From Aquibium pacificus (lineage in GTDB: Bacteria > Pseudomonadota > Alphaproteobacteria > Rhizobiales > Rhizobiaceae): a stretch of 64,000 bases of DNA. The stretch spans positions 1,243,733 to 1,307,732 of the forward strand of contig NZ_JBDPGJ010000001.1 of the NCBI RefSeq assembly GCF_040839445.1. The letters are read 5' to 3'. The notes below the pieces were generated by a model. That model saw only the letters and a list, made by a program, of their open reading frames with translations, did not search any database and was not told where the DNA came from. Below, one piece after another: positions 45,295-63,687 of the stretch (its first letter is position 1; every line of letters starts with the position of its first letter). The translations under genes and the position numbers were made by a program.

Positions 45295-46989
45295 ATGATC
45301 TCGTCCGCTCCTTCCACTCTCCGCATCGCCGTCGCCCAGCTGAACCCCATCGTGGGAGACATCGACGGCAATCTCGCCAAGGCGCGTGAGGCGCGGGCGG
45401 ACGCGGCGCGTCACGGGGCGGACCTCGTCTTCTTCACCGAACTCTTCATCGCGGGTTACCCGCCCGAAGATCTCGTGCTGCGGACCTCGTTCGTGACGGC
45501 GTGCGAGGAGGCGGCCAGGCAGCTTGCCGCAGACACAGCCGACGGCGGACCGGGCGTGATCGTGGGCGTGCCGCTCCGGCGCGCCAGCGGTCTGCACAAT
45601 TCGATCATCGTGGCGGATAAAGGCGAGATCATCGCCGAGCGGCACAAGTACGACCTGCCGAACTACGGCGAGTTCGACGAGAAGCGCGTGTTCCAGGCCT
45701 CGCCCGAGATCCAGGGCCCCGTGAACTATCGTGGCATTCGATTGGGCATCCCGATCTGCGAGGACATCTGGGGCGACCTCGGCGTGTGCGAGACGCTGGC
45801 CGAGAGCGGGGCGGAGATCCTGCTCGTCCCGAACGGCTCGCCCTACTATCGCGGCAAGATGGACGTGCGCCAGCAGGTCGTCATCCGCCAGGTGATCGAG
45901 AGCGGCCTGCCGATCCTCTACGCCAACCAGATCGGCGGTCAGGACGATCTCGTCTTCGACGGTGCCTCCTTCGCCATCGGGGCCGACAGGTCGCTGGCCT
46001 TCCAGATGAGCCAGTTCGAGGAGGCCGTCGTGGTGACGACGTGGAAGCGCGGTGGCGATGGTGGGGAGGGAGAGGGCGGCTGGCGCTGCGTCGACGGGCC
46101 GATGTCGCGCATCCCGGACGCCGAAGAGGCCGACTACCGCGCCTGCATGCTGGGTCTGCGCGACTACGTCAACAAGAACGGCTTCAGGAACGTGGTCCTC
46201 GGGCTCTCGGGCGGCATCGATTCGGCGATCTGCGCGGCACTCGCCGTCGATGCGCTGGGCGAGGAGCGGCTGCACGCGATCATGCTGCCCTACCGCTACA
46301 CCTCGAAGGAATCGCTGACCGACGCCGAAGCCTGTGCGCGCGCGCTCGGCTGCCGCTACGACATCGTGCCGATCGCCGAGCCGGTGGAGGGATTTACGCG
46401 CGCGCTGAGCCACCTCTTCGAGGGCACGCAGGAAGGGATCACCGAGGAAAACCTGCAGAGCCGCTCGCGCGGCGTGATCCTGATGGCGGTGTCCAACAAG
46501 TTCGGCTCGATGGTGGTGACCACGGGCAACAAGTCCGAGATGTCGGTCGGCTACGCCACGCTCTATGGCGATATGAACGGCGGTTTCAATCCGATCAAGG
46601 ACCTCTACAAGATGCAGGTCTACAAGCTCGCCGCCTGGCGCAATTCCACGGTGCCACCGGGTGCGCTGGGGCCGTCGGGCGAGGTGATCCCGAAGAACAT
46701 CATCGCCAAGGCGCCATCGGCCGAATTGCGCGAGAACCAGACCGACCAGGATTCGCTGCCGCCCTATCCGGTGCTGGACGACATCCTCGAGTGCCTGGTC
46801 GAGCACGAGATGTCGACCGAGGAGATCGTGGCGCGCGGCCATCCGCGCGAGACCGTCAGGCGCATCGAGCACCTGCTCTACGTGGCGGAATACAAGCGAC
46901 GGCAGGCCGCGCCCGGCGTGAAGATCACGCGCAAGAATTTCGGTCGCGACCGGCGCTATCCGATCACGAATCGCTACCGCGACCGCTAG
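45295..46989 (+). CDS. nadE: glutamine-dependent NAD+ synthetase
   Basis: 564 aa, the two-domain form. The N-terminal nitrilase-like glutaminase has the Glu-Lys-Cys triad in F-F-T-E-L-F, K-Y-D-L-P-N-Y-G-E-F and P-I-C-E-D-I-W-G. The C-terminal synthetase has L-G-L-S-G-G-I-D-S-A (PP-loop) and ends near R-Y-P-I-T-N-R-Y. It makes NAD+ from deamido-NAD, ATP and glutamine. tRNA-Trp follows 124 bases later. Confidence 0.97.
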   Translation: MISSAPSTLRIAVAQLNPIVGDIDGNLAKAREARADAARHGADLVFFTELFIAGYPPEDLVLRTSFVTACEEAARQLAADTADGGPGVIVGVPLRRASGLHNSIIVADKGEIIAERHKYDLPNYGEFDEKRVFQASPEIQGPVNYRGIRLGIPICEDIWGDLGVCETLAESGAEILLVPNGSPYYRGKMDVRQQVVIRQVIESGLPILYANQIGGQDDLVFDGASFAIGADRSLAFQMSQFEEAVVVTTWKRGGDGGEGEGGWRCVDGPMSRIPDAEEADYRACMLGLRDYVNKNGFRNVVLGLSGGIDSAICAALAVDALGEERLHAIMLPYRYTSKESLTDAEACARALGCRYDIVPIAEPVEGFTRALSHLFEGTQEGITEENLQSRSRGVILMAVSNKFGSMVVTTGNKSEMSVGYATLYGDMNGGFNPIKDLYKMQVYKLAAWRNSTVPPGALGPSGEVIPKNIIAKAPSAELRENQTDQDSLPPYPVLDDILECLVEHEMSTEEIVARGHPRETVRRIEHLLYVAEYKRRQAAPGVKITRKNFGRDRRYPITNRYRDR

Positions 46990-47112
46990 CGGCGTTCGGC
47001 GGGAAGCGCCGCGTACCGGGCTTTTCCTGCGCCGGGAAGCAAAACGGATGTCGTGGACGGCACATCCCGATTGCAAGGCGCGCGCGCGATGTGTATGTAG
47101 CCGCCTGCGCTT

Positions 47113-47188
<76 letters not shown>

Positions 47189-47456
47189 TCGGATCGCGGG
47201 CCGCGGTTTCCCAGCGTAACCGCTGCCCCATGGAACATTTTCGCGATCGGGCGAAATGGCCACTTGCATCGGCGCGCGTTCATCTTTAGATAGCTGCATC
47301 CAGACACACGGTGCGTGAGGCCGGAATTGGCTTTTCGCGCCCTTATTGCATGGGCAGAATGTTCGGTTTTCGAATGTCTGTCCGTGACCGAAGAACGTTC
47401 CCTTCATCGGGACCATCAGAAGCCCGGCCTACGGGTACTCGAAAGCAGAGCGGCAG
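47189..47456. other. intergenic region between tRNA-Trp and secE
   Basis: About 270 bases without an open frame of interest. It must carry the promoter and leader of the secE-nusG transcript, unless these are read from tRNA-Trp. A hexamer TTGGCT near 47327 might be a -35 element, but I cannot place a convincing -10. Confidence 0.4.
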
Positions 47457-47660
47457 ATGGCGTCAAAAACCACCAACCCATTTACCTTTCTCCAGCAGGT
47501 GCGCCAGGAAACCTCGAAGGTCACTTGGCCTTCGCGGCGCGAGACGCTGATTTCGACCGCCATGGTCCTCATTTTTGCGTTTCTTGCGGCAATTTTCTTT
47601 TTCGCCGCCGATCAGATCATGGCGCTCGGCGTCGAGCTGATCCTCGGCATCGGGCGATAG
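47457..47660 (+). CDS. secE: preprotein translocase subunit SecE
   Basis: 67 aa, the short single-helix form found in alphaproteobacteria. An amphipathic N-terminal part with F-L-Q-Q-V-R-Q-E-T-S-K-V-T-W-P-S-R is followed by one transmembrane helix (about 33-60). It completes the SecYEG channel. nusG begins 26 bases downstream. Confidence 0.96.
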   Translation: MASKTTNPFTFLQQVRQETSKVTWPSRRETLISTAMVLIFAFLAAIFFFAADQIMALGVELILGIGR

Positions 47661-47686
47661 ACCGGCGACTACGGAGAGCATCTGAC

Positions 47687-48214
47687 ATGACTGCGCGGTG
47701 GTACATCGTCCACGCCTACTCGAATTTCGAGAAGAAGGTCGCCGAGGACATCGAAAACAAGGCGCGCCAGAAGGGTCTTTCCGACCAGATCGAACAGATC
47801 GTGGTGCCGACCGAGAGGGTGGTGGAAGTGCGGCGTGGCCGCAAGGTGGACGCAGAGCGCAAGTTCTTCCCGGGCTACGTGCTGGTGCGCGCCACGCTCA
47901 CTGACGCGGTGTTCTCGCTGATCAAGAATACCCCGAAGGTGACGGGATTCCTGGGCGACGCGCGCCCGGTGCCGATCACCGACGCCGAAGCCGATCGCAT
48001 CCTGCACCAGGTGCAGGAAGGTGTGGAGCGGCCGAAGCCCTCGATATCCTTCGAGATCGGCGAGCAGGTGCGCGTTTCGGACGGGCCGTTCGCGTCGTTC
48101 AACGGCTATGTGCAGGAAGTGGACGAGGAGCGCTCGCGCCTGAAGGTCGAAGTGTCGATCTTCGGCCGTGCCGTTCCCGTGGATCTGGAATTCGGTCAGG
48201 TCGAGAAGGGCTGA
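47687..48214 (+). CDS. nusG: transcription termination/antitermination factor NusG
   Basis: 175 aa from the ATG at 47687. The NGN domain begins W-Y-I-V-H-A-Y-S-N-F-E and contains F-F-P-G-Y-V-L-V. The KOW domain (about 120-170) has E-Q-V-R-V-S-D-G-P-F and F-N-G-Y-V. It binds RNA polymerase and links it to Rho or ribosomes. Confidence 0.97.
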   Translation: MTARWYIVHAYSNFEKKVAEDIENKARQKGLSDQIEQIVVPTERVVEVRRGRKVDAERKFFPGYVLVRATLTDAVFSLIKNTPKVTGFLGDARPVPITDAEADRILHQVQEGVERPKPSISFEIGEQVRVSDGPFASFNGYVQEVDEERSRLKVEVSIFGRAVPVDLEFGQVEKG

Positions 48215-48370
48215 CCAGACATCCCGTCGGCCTCGGCCGGAGGGTGGCGTCGGCGAGGTTCGCCGGCATCGAGTGGGTGGAAGGGAAAAGTGGCTCGAGC
48301 CGGCCGCGGACCCGCACCACCCGGCTGCAACCGCCGGATACGTCCGGCATGAAACCAGGGCAGAAGAGAT

Positions 48371-48799
48371 ATGGCTAAGAAGATTGCAGGCCAGCTCAAG
48401 CTCCAGGTCGCAGCGGGATCGGCGACTCCGTCGCCCCCGATCGGCCCGGCGCTCGGTCAGCGCGGCATCAACATCATGGAGTTCTGCAAGGCGTTCAACG
48501 CCCAGACCCAGGAAATGGAAAAGGGTCAGCCGACCCCCGTCGTCATCACCTACTACCAGGACAAGTCGTTCACCTTCGTCATGAAGACGCCGCCGGTGAG
48601 CTATTTCCTGAAGAAGGCCGCCAAGCTGAAGTCCGGCGCCAAGGAGCCGGGCAAGCAGAAGGCGGGCGAGATCTCCCGCGATCAGGTGCGCGAGATCGCC
48701 GAGGCGAAGATGAAGGATCTCAACGCGAACGACGTCGACGCGGCCATGCGCATGGTCGAAGGCTCGGCGCGGTCCATGGGTCTCGAGGTCGTGGGGTAA
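48371..48799 (+). CDS. rplK: 50S ribosomal protein L11
   Basis: 142 aa. P-P-I-G-P-A-L-G-Q-R-G-I-N-I and the C-terminal RNA-binding domain typical of L11 are present. It forms the GTPase-associated centre with L10/L12. A gap of 156 bases to nusG holds a GCCGGA/TCCGGC hairpin at 48333-48348. rplA starts five bases after its stop. Confidence 0.98.
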   Translation: MAKKIAGQLKLQVAAGSATPSPPIGPALGQRGINIMEFCKAFNAQTQEMEKGQPTPVVITYYQDKSFTFVMKTPPVSYFLKKAAKLKSGAKEPGKQKAGEISRDQVREIAEAKMKDLNANDVDAAMRMVEGSARSMGLEVVG

Positions 48800-48803
48800 G
48801 ACG

Positions 48804-49505
48804 ATGGCAAAGACAGCAAAACGAGTCGCCAAGTCCCGCGAGGGCCTCGACCCCAACAAGTCCTACGACCTCGCCGAGGCCGTGAAGATGCTCAAGGAGC
48901 GGGCCACGGCAAAGTTCGACGAGACGATCGAGATCGCGATGAACCTCGGCGTCGACCCCCGCCATGCGGACCAGATGGTGCGCGGCGTGGTGAACCTGCC
49001 GAACGGAACCGGACGCACGGTGCGCGTGGCGGTGTTCGCGCGCGGCGCCAAGGCCGAGGAAGCGACAAAAGCCGGTGCCGACGTCGTCGGCGCGGAGGAC
49101 CTGGTCGAGACCGTGCAGAAGGGCGAGATCAACTTCGATCGCTGCATCGCCACGCCGGACATGATGCCGCTCGTCGGCCGTCTCGGCAAGGTGCTCGGCC
49201 CGCGCGGCATGATGCCGAACCCGAAGGTCGGTACCGTGACGATGGACGTCGCCTCGGCCGTGAAGGCCTCCAAGGGCGGCGCCGTCGAGTTCCGTGTCGA
49301 GAAGGCCGGCATCGTGCATGGCGGCGTCGGCAAGGCTTCCTTCGAGCTCGACAAGCTGGTCGAGAACGTGCGCGCCTTCGCCGATGCGGTCGTCAAGGCC
49401 AAGCCGGCGGGCGCCAAGGGCAATTACCTCAAGAAGGTCGCGGTGTCCTCCACGATGGGCCCTGGCCTCAAGGTCGATCCGTCGTCGCTGACGGCGGCGT
49501 CCTGA
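48804..49505 (+). CDS. rplA: 50S ribosomal protein L1
   Basis: 233 aa, the normal length. It contains V-R-V-A-V-F-A-R-G, L-G-P-R-G-M-M-P-N-P-K-V-G-T-V and the C-terminal V-S-S-T-M-G-P. L1 is part of the mobile L1 stalk and in many bacteria represses the rplK-rplA mRNA. It is closely coupled to rplK. Confidence 0.98.
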   Translation: MAKTAKRVAKSREGLDPNKSYDLAEAVKMLKERATAKFDETIEIAMNLGVDPRHADQMVRGVVNLPNGTGRTVRVAVFARGAKAEEATKAGADVVGAEDLVETVQKGEINFDRCIATPDMMPLVGRLGKVLGPRGMMPNPKVGTVTMDVASAVKASKGGAVEFRVEKAGIVHGGVGKASFELDKLVENVRAFADAVVKAKPAGAKGNYLKKVAVSSTMGPGLKVDPSSLTAAS

Positions 49506-49515
49506 TCCGCTATCT

Positions 49516-49596
49516 CCGGAAACCGTCCTAAACGGTTTCCGGAAAACGAATTCCGGGCCTCCGGGCCCGGATTCCGGAAGGGTCGAACCTTCCGGA
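49516..49596 (+). other. three successive hairpins after rplA
   Basis: Stem-loops at 49516-49542 (11 bp, CCGGAAACCGT/ACGGTTTCCGG), 49552-49571 (8 bp, TCCGGGCC/GGCCCGGA) and 49573-49596 (9 bp, TCCGGAAGG/CCTTCCGGA). None is followed by a strong T-run. They may be a processing or attenuation zone between the L11-L1 and L10-L12 gene pairs. Confidence 0.6.
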
Positions 49597-49881
49597 TATC
49601 CTGTCCGAGATTGCAGGCGGACCAGGGTCTCCTGGTCCTTAATCCGCATGGGTCTGCATGAGACGGGGACGACCCGACAAGGGAGCCGGAAGGCTCCGGA
49701 GAAGGTTCGAACCGTGTTTGCCTTTTGTCTGCGCGTTGCGAGGGACCGAAGTTCCGCGGAACGTGGCGAAAGGGGGCAGGATCCTCGAGTGTCGCTCGGG
49801 CGATCTTAACCGATGGCCCGGCCGGCAAAAGGCAACCCGATGGTTTCTCCCGCAAGGAGGGCCGTCAACTGGAGATAGGCA
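49597..49881 (+). promoter_or_regulatory. rplJ leader (L10 autoregulatory leader candidate)
   Basis: About 285 bases without a gene directly ahead of rplJ. In most bacteria this untranslated leader folds into the L10-L12 binding site that controls rplJL translation. Local stems such as AGCCGGAAGGCT near 49685 and a GTTCCGCGGAAC at 49749-49760 are visible. A specific L10 site is inferred from position, not matched to a model. Confidence 0.45.
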
Positions 49882-50400
49882 GTGGACAGAGCGGAAAAGC
49901 GCGAACTCGTCACGGACCTGAACGGGGTGTTCAGCACCTCGGGCTCGGTCGTCGTGGCCCACTATGCCGGTATCACCGTTGCGCAAATGAACGATCTTCG
50001 CACGAAGATGCGCGCAGCCGGCGGTACCGTAAAAGTCGCGAAGAACCGTCTCGCCAAGATCGCTCTTCAGGGCACGGAATCGGAAGGCATACAGGCCCTT
50101 TTCAAGGGACAGACCCTGATTGCCTATTCCGAGGATCCGGTTGTGGCGCCGAAGGTCGCGTCCGAATTCGCCAAGGGGAATGACAAGCTCGTCATTCTCG
50201 GCGGCGCAATGGGTGCGACCGGACTCGACGCCGAAGGTGTGAAGGCGCTTGCGACGTTGCCGTCGCTCGACGAACTTCGCGCCAGGCTGGTGGGGATGAT
50301 CTCCACGCCGGCAACCCGGATCGCCCAGGTCGTCAACGCGCCGGCAGCACAGCTGGCCCGCGTGTTCGGCGCCTATGCCCGGAAGGACGAGGCGGCATGA
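49882..50400 (+). CDS. rplJ: 50S ribosomal protein L10
   Basis: 172 aa starting with GTG at 49882 (GGAGATAGGCA ahead). It begins M-D-R-A-E-K-R-E as in other rhizobial L10 proteins and contains V-K-N-R-L-A-K. It anchors L7/L12 dimers to the ribosome and autoregulates its operon. Confidence 0.97.
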   Translation: MDRAEKRELVTDLNGVFSTSGSVVVAHYAGITVAQMNDLRTKMRAAGGTVKVAKNRLAKIALQGTESEGIQALFKGQTLIAYSEDPVVAPKVASEFAKGNDKLVILGGAMGATGLDAEGVKALATLPSLDELRARLVGMISTPATRIAQVVNAPAAQLARVFGAYARKDEAA

Positions 50401-50454
50401 GGCCGTTCCTCGCTGTCATCATCACACGTTCGAACCTCATGAAGGAAAAAGACA

Positions 50455-50832
50455 ATGGCTGATCTCGCCAAAATCGTTGAAGACCTGTCGAGCCTGACCG
50501 TCCTCGAGGCGGCGGAACTCTCGAAGCTGCTCGAAGAGAAGTGGGGCGTCTCGGCCGCCGCTCCGGTCGCGGCCGTTGCCGCCGGCGGCGGTGCCGCTGC
50601 CGCCGCTCCCGTCGAGGAGAAGACCGAGTTCGACGTCGTGCTCGCCGAGGCGGGTGCGCAGAAGATCAACGTCATCAAGGAAGTCCGCGCCATCACCGGC
50701 CTGGGACTCAAGGAAGCCAAGGACCTCGTCGAGGCCGCTCCGAAGGCGGTCAAGGAAGGCGTCAACAAGGCCGAGGCAGACAAGATCAAGGACCAGCTCG
50801 AGAAGGCTGGCGCCAAGGTCGAACTGAAGTAG
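50455..50832 (+). CDS. rplL: 50S ribosomal protein L7/L12
   Basis: 125 aa with an N-terminal dimerisation helix pair, an Ala-rich hinge (residues about 38-55) and a C-terminal domain with L-K-E-A-K-D-L-V-E-A-A-P. This is the standard acidic stalk protein that recruits translation factors. Confidence 0.98.
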   Translation: MADLAKIVEDLSSLTVLEAAELSKLLEEKWGVSAAAPVAAVAAGGGAAAAAPVEEKTEFDVVLAEAGAQKINVIKEVRAITGLGLKEAKDLVEAAPKAVKEGVNKAEADKIKDQLEKAGAKVELK

Positions 50833-50844
50833 TCATCGCGTTCC

Positions 50845-50868
50845 GGCGGACGGGTTCGCCCGTCCGCC
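50845..50868 (+). other. hairpin with UUCG loop between rplL and rpoB
   Basis: A perfect 10-bp stem GGCGGACGGG/CCCGTCCGCC closes a TTCG tetraloop 13 bases after the rplL stop. No T-run follows, so it is better seen as an attenuator, RNase III-type processing site or RNA-stabilising structure than as a full terminator. Confidence 0.65.
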
Positions 50869-51033
50869 AACCCGCCGGGCACGCCCGCGGGAACGACGCG
50901 CATGGTGGGGAACCCTTTTCCTGACGGCCGCGAAGCGGCTTTCAGGCAACGGGTTTTCGCCCGTTTTGGATAGCCGCTGCGCGTAGCCTGCAGCGGATTG
51001 GAAGACAAGCCAGTAAGGCAACAAGGAGCGACG

Positions 51034-55170
<4,137 letters not shown>

Positions 55171-55180
55171 ACGGGATCGA

Positions 55181-55208
55181 GCGCATCGCGGAGAGCTCCG
55201 CGATGCGC
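55181..55208 (+). other. strong hairpin between rpoB and rpoC
   Basis: GCGCATCGCGGAG pairs with CTCCGCGATGCGC (13 complementary bases) in the 185-base gap after rpoB. The following bases are not T-rich (GTTTCCC), so full termination is unlikely; it may slow or process the transcript between the two subunit genes. Confidence 0.6.
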
Positions 55209-55355
55209 GTTTCCCGCTGCCCCCAGGGGCGGGCGGGTGCTTGTCGGAGGCGGCGCGGGGGCCATATTCAAGGCCGAACCGCCGTCAACACCGGGCCGAA
55301 CGGTCCGGAGATTTTGAAAACGGAGGTCGGCCACGGCCTCTAACAGGAGAACGGC

Positions 55356-59555
<4,200 letters not shown>

Positions 59556-59576
59556 CGGCGCTCTGCCTGAAAACAC

Positions 59577-59609
59577 ATGGGCCACCGGAGCAATCCGGTG
59601 GCCCATTTT
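59577..59609 (+). terminator. terminator after rpoC
   Basis: ATGGGCCACCGGA pairs perfectly with TCCGGTGGCCCAT (13 bp) around a GCAA loop, followed by TTT. It lies just after the rpoC stop and ends the rplKAJL-rpoBC transcript. Confidence 0.8.
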
Positions 59610-59747
59610 CGTTGGGAAGCCCGGCTCGCCGGAGTCGTGGAGAAATGGTTCTCGCGTGAGTGAACTAGCTCACATACCGCATTCCATGGTCCGGGCTAGA
59701 TGACGTTGCGGCAGTCGATCGGGTCCATGACCTCCCAGCCGCTTCTT

Positions 59748-59784
59748 GGCCGTCCGGTTCCATGCCCCGCCGGACGGCCTTTTT
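59748..59784 (+). terminator. second plus-strand terminator downstream of rpoC
   Basis: GGCCGTCCGG pairs with CCGGACGGCC (10 bp, 12-base loop), directly followed by five T. It is 140 bases beyond the rpoC terminator. The convergent gene at 59826-60107 is on the other strand, where no T-run follows, so this serves plus-strand transcription. Confidence 0.8.
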
Positions 59785-59825
59785 CATTTCGAGACGGATG
59801 TCGGCCGAGCGGTGCGGCAGGACGC

Positions 59826-60107
59826 TCAGAACGCCTCGTCGAAAGTCACGATCGAGACGGCGCCTTCGATGGCGCCCTGGAAGGCGGACAGGTGTGGTTC
59901 GTCGTCAGGAACCCCGTCCATGTCCCCGATCTGGTCGAGCTCCGCCTCGGCGTAGCCTTCGCGGGCGAGGGCCTCCAGCGCGGTGCGGACGGCCGTGTCG
60001 TCATCGGGCGCGACCAGGAGGACGTGCACCCCTTGCGAATCGTCGCCCTTGTTGCGCCGAACCCGGCCGGTGATGATGGTGACGGGTCGCAGTTCGTTGT
60101 CGTTCAT
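59826..60107 (-). CDS. conserved small hypothetical protein, 93 aa
   Basis: Start at ATG 60107 (M-N-D-N-E-L-R-P); an upstream in-frame ATG at 60173 would add 22 residues of poorer character, so the start is uncertain. It contains T-I-I-T-G-R-V-R-R, H-V-L-L-V-A-P-D-D-D-T-A-V, Y-A-E-A-E-L-D-Q-I-G and an acidic tail. I recognise it as a conserved rhizobial hypothetical protein found near rpsL but know no function. It is the only minus-strand gene within the 47-64 kb block. Confidence 0.7.
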   Translation of the reverse strand: MNDNELRPVTIITGRVRRNKGDDSQGVHVLLVAPDDDTAVRTALEALAREGYAEAELDQIGDMDGVPDDEPHLSAFQGAIEGAVSIVTFDEAF

Positions 60108-60306
60108 GCCGGTGATTCCGTTTGTCTTCGTCTTGTCGAGCGCACCCCCCGTGCCTATCTCGTCTTCTCGCATGGTCGTCGCGCCCACGACAGTACGAAT
60201 GCCGACATATTCGGCTTGGGTTCGGTCGTGCGGCGCAATTTTCTTGCCAGCCGGAACCGGTCTTCATCCAAGCCGCGGTTTCGGCGAGATAATCGGCCCT
60301 GCGGGG

Positions 60307-60335
60307 TTGACGGTCGGGGCGACTGCGGGTAGAAG
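60307..60335 (+). promoter_or_regulatory. possible sigma-70 promoter of the rpsL-rpsG-fusA-tuf operon
   Basis: TTGACG (60307-60312) and TAGAAG (60330-60335) are spaced by 17 bases, upstream of rpsL. The -35 has five matches and the -10 four. The leader would be about 240 bases. It is the best hexamer pair I see in the 475-base gap, not proof of a start site. Confidence 0.3.
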
Positions 60336-60582
60336 CCGCCTCGTCTGAGCCGATGTGAGACTTGGCCTTTCGGAGCGACGCGCTTCGAAGTTCGTCTCAA
60401 ACAGGGTTCGTTTTACGAGCGACAACATCTCCGGCGTGCATGAGGCGCAGAAGCGCTTCCTCTGCTGTTTGTTCGGGCGGGACCGCATCTGCGGTGTTTG
60501 GCCCGGCTTCGCGTATGGAAATGGCGCTCATTGCGGCCCCTTCCGGGCTTGAGACACGGAATTTTAGAAAGAGGAAGGTTTA

Positions 60583-60954
60583 ATGCCTACCGTAAACCAG
60601 CTGATCCGCAAGCCGCGCATAGCGCCGGTGAAGCGCAACAAGGTTCCGGCCATGCAGGCCAATCCGCAGAAGCGGGGCGTCTGCACGCGCGTCTACACCA
60701 CGACGCCGAAGAAGCCGAACTCGGCGCTGCGCAAGGTCGCCAAGATACGCCTCGTCAACGGCTTCGAAGTGATCGGCTACATCCCCGGCGAGGGCCACAA
60801 CCTCCAGGAACACTCGGTCGTCATGATCCGCGGCGGCCGCGTGAAGGACCTTCCCGGCGTCCGCTACCACATCATCCGCGGCGTGCTCGACACGCAGGGC
60901 GTGAAGAACCGCAAGCAGCGCCGTTCGAAGTACGGCGCGAAGCGTCCGAAGTGA
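60583..60954 (+). CDS. rpsL: 30S ribosomal protein S12
   Basis: 123 aa with GAGGAAGG ahead of the ATG. T-P-K-K-P-N-S-A-L-R holds Lys43, and G-R-V-K-D-L-P-G holds Lys88 and Asp89: wild type at the streptomycin positions, and Asp89 is the residue that RimO (6781-8094) methylthiolates. It is the first gene of the str operon. Confidence 0.99.
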   Translation: MPTVNQLIRKPRIAPVKRNKVPAMQANPQKRGVCTRVYTTTPKKPNSALRKVAKIRLVNGFEVIGYIPGEGHNLQEHSVVMIRGGRVKDLPGVRYHIIRGVLDTQGVKNRKQRRSKYGAKRPK

Positions 60955-61024
60955 CCTGAGCGTCGGTCGATCCGGGCACCACGAAGCGCCCGGGCCGCCC
61001 CGCAGGATTTGAGGCTGAGAAAAT

Positions 61025-61495
61025 ATGTCCCGTCGTCACAGAGCAGAAAAGCGTGAGATCAACCCGGATCCGAAGTTCGGGGACCTGGTCGTCACCAAGT
61101 TCATGAATGCGATCATGCTTCACGGCAAGAAGTCGACCGCCGAGACGATCGTCTACAGCGCGCTCGACCAGGTTCAGACCAAGACGAAGCAGGAGCCGGT
61201 CACGGTGTTCCACCAGGCGCTCGACAACGTCGCGCCGCACGTGGAAGTCCGTTCGCGCCGTGTCGGCGGCGCCACCTACCAGGTCCCCGTCGACGTGCGT
61301 CCGGAGCGCCGTCAGGCGCTGGCGATCCGCTGGCTGATCACCGCGGCCCGCGGCCGCAACGAGACGACCATGGTCGATCGCCTGTCGGGCGAACTGATGG
61401 ACGCCGCCAACAACCGCGGCACCGCGGTCAAGAAGCGTGAAGACACCCACCGGATGGCGGAAGCCAACCGCGCCTTCGCTCATTACCGCTGGTAA
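61025..61495 (+). CDS. rpsG: 30S ribosomal protein S7
   Basis: 156 aa, normal length. It starts M-S-R-R-H-R-A-E-K-R-E and contains V-R-S-R-R-V-G-G-A-T-Y-Q-V-P and M-A-E-A-N-R-A-F-A-H-Y-R-W at the end. S7 nucleates the 30S head and often autoregulates the str operon. It lies 70 bases after rpsL. Confidence 0.98.
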   Translation: MSRRHRAEKREINPDPKFGDLVVTKFMNAIMLHGKKSTAETIVYSALDQVQTKTKQEPVTVFHQALDNVAPHVEVRSRRVGGATYQVPVDVRPERRQALAIRWLITAARGRNETTMVDRLSGELMDAANNRGTAVKKREDTHRMAEANRAFAHYRW

Positions 61496-61531
61496 TCGGC
61501 TAGGCGACAAGAGCAAGCGAGAGGCACTCCC

Positions 61532-63622
<2,091 letters not shown>

Positions 63623-63687
63623 TCCCCAGGGACTGTCGTCAGTAAGATCAATCGCCCGGGACGGGCAGCAGGAAATGGAGACCTCAC

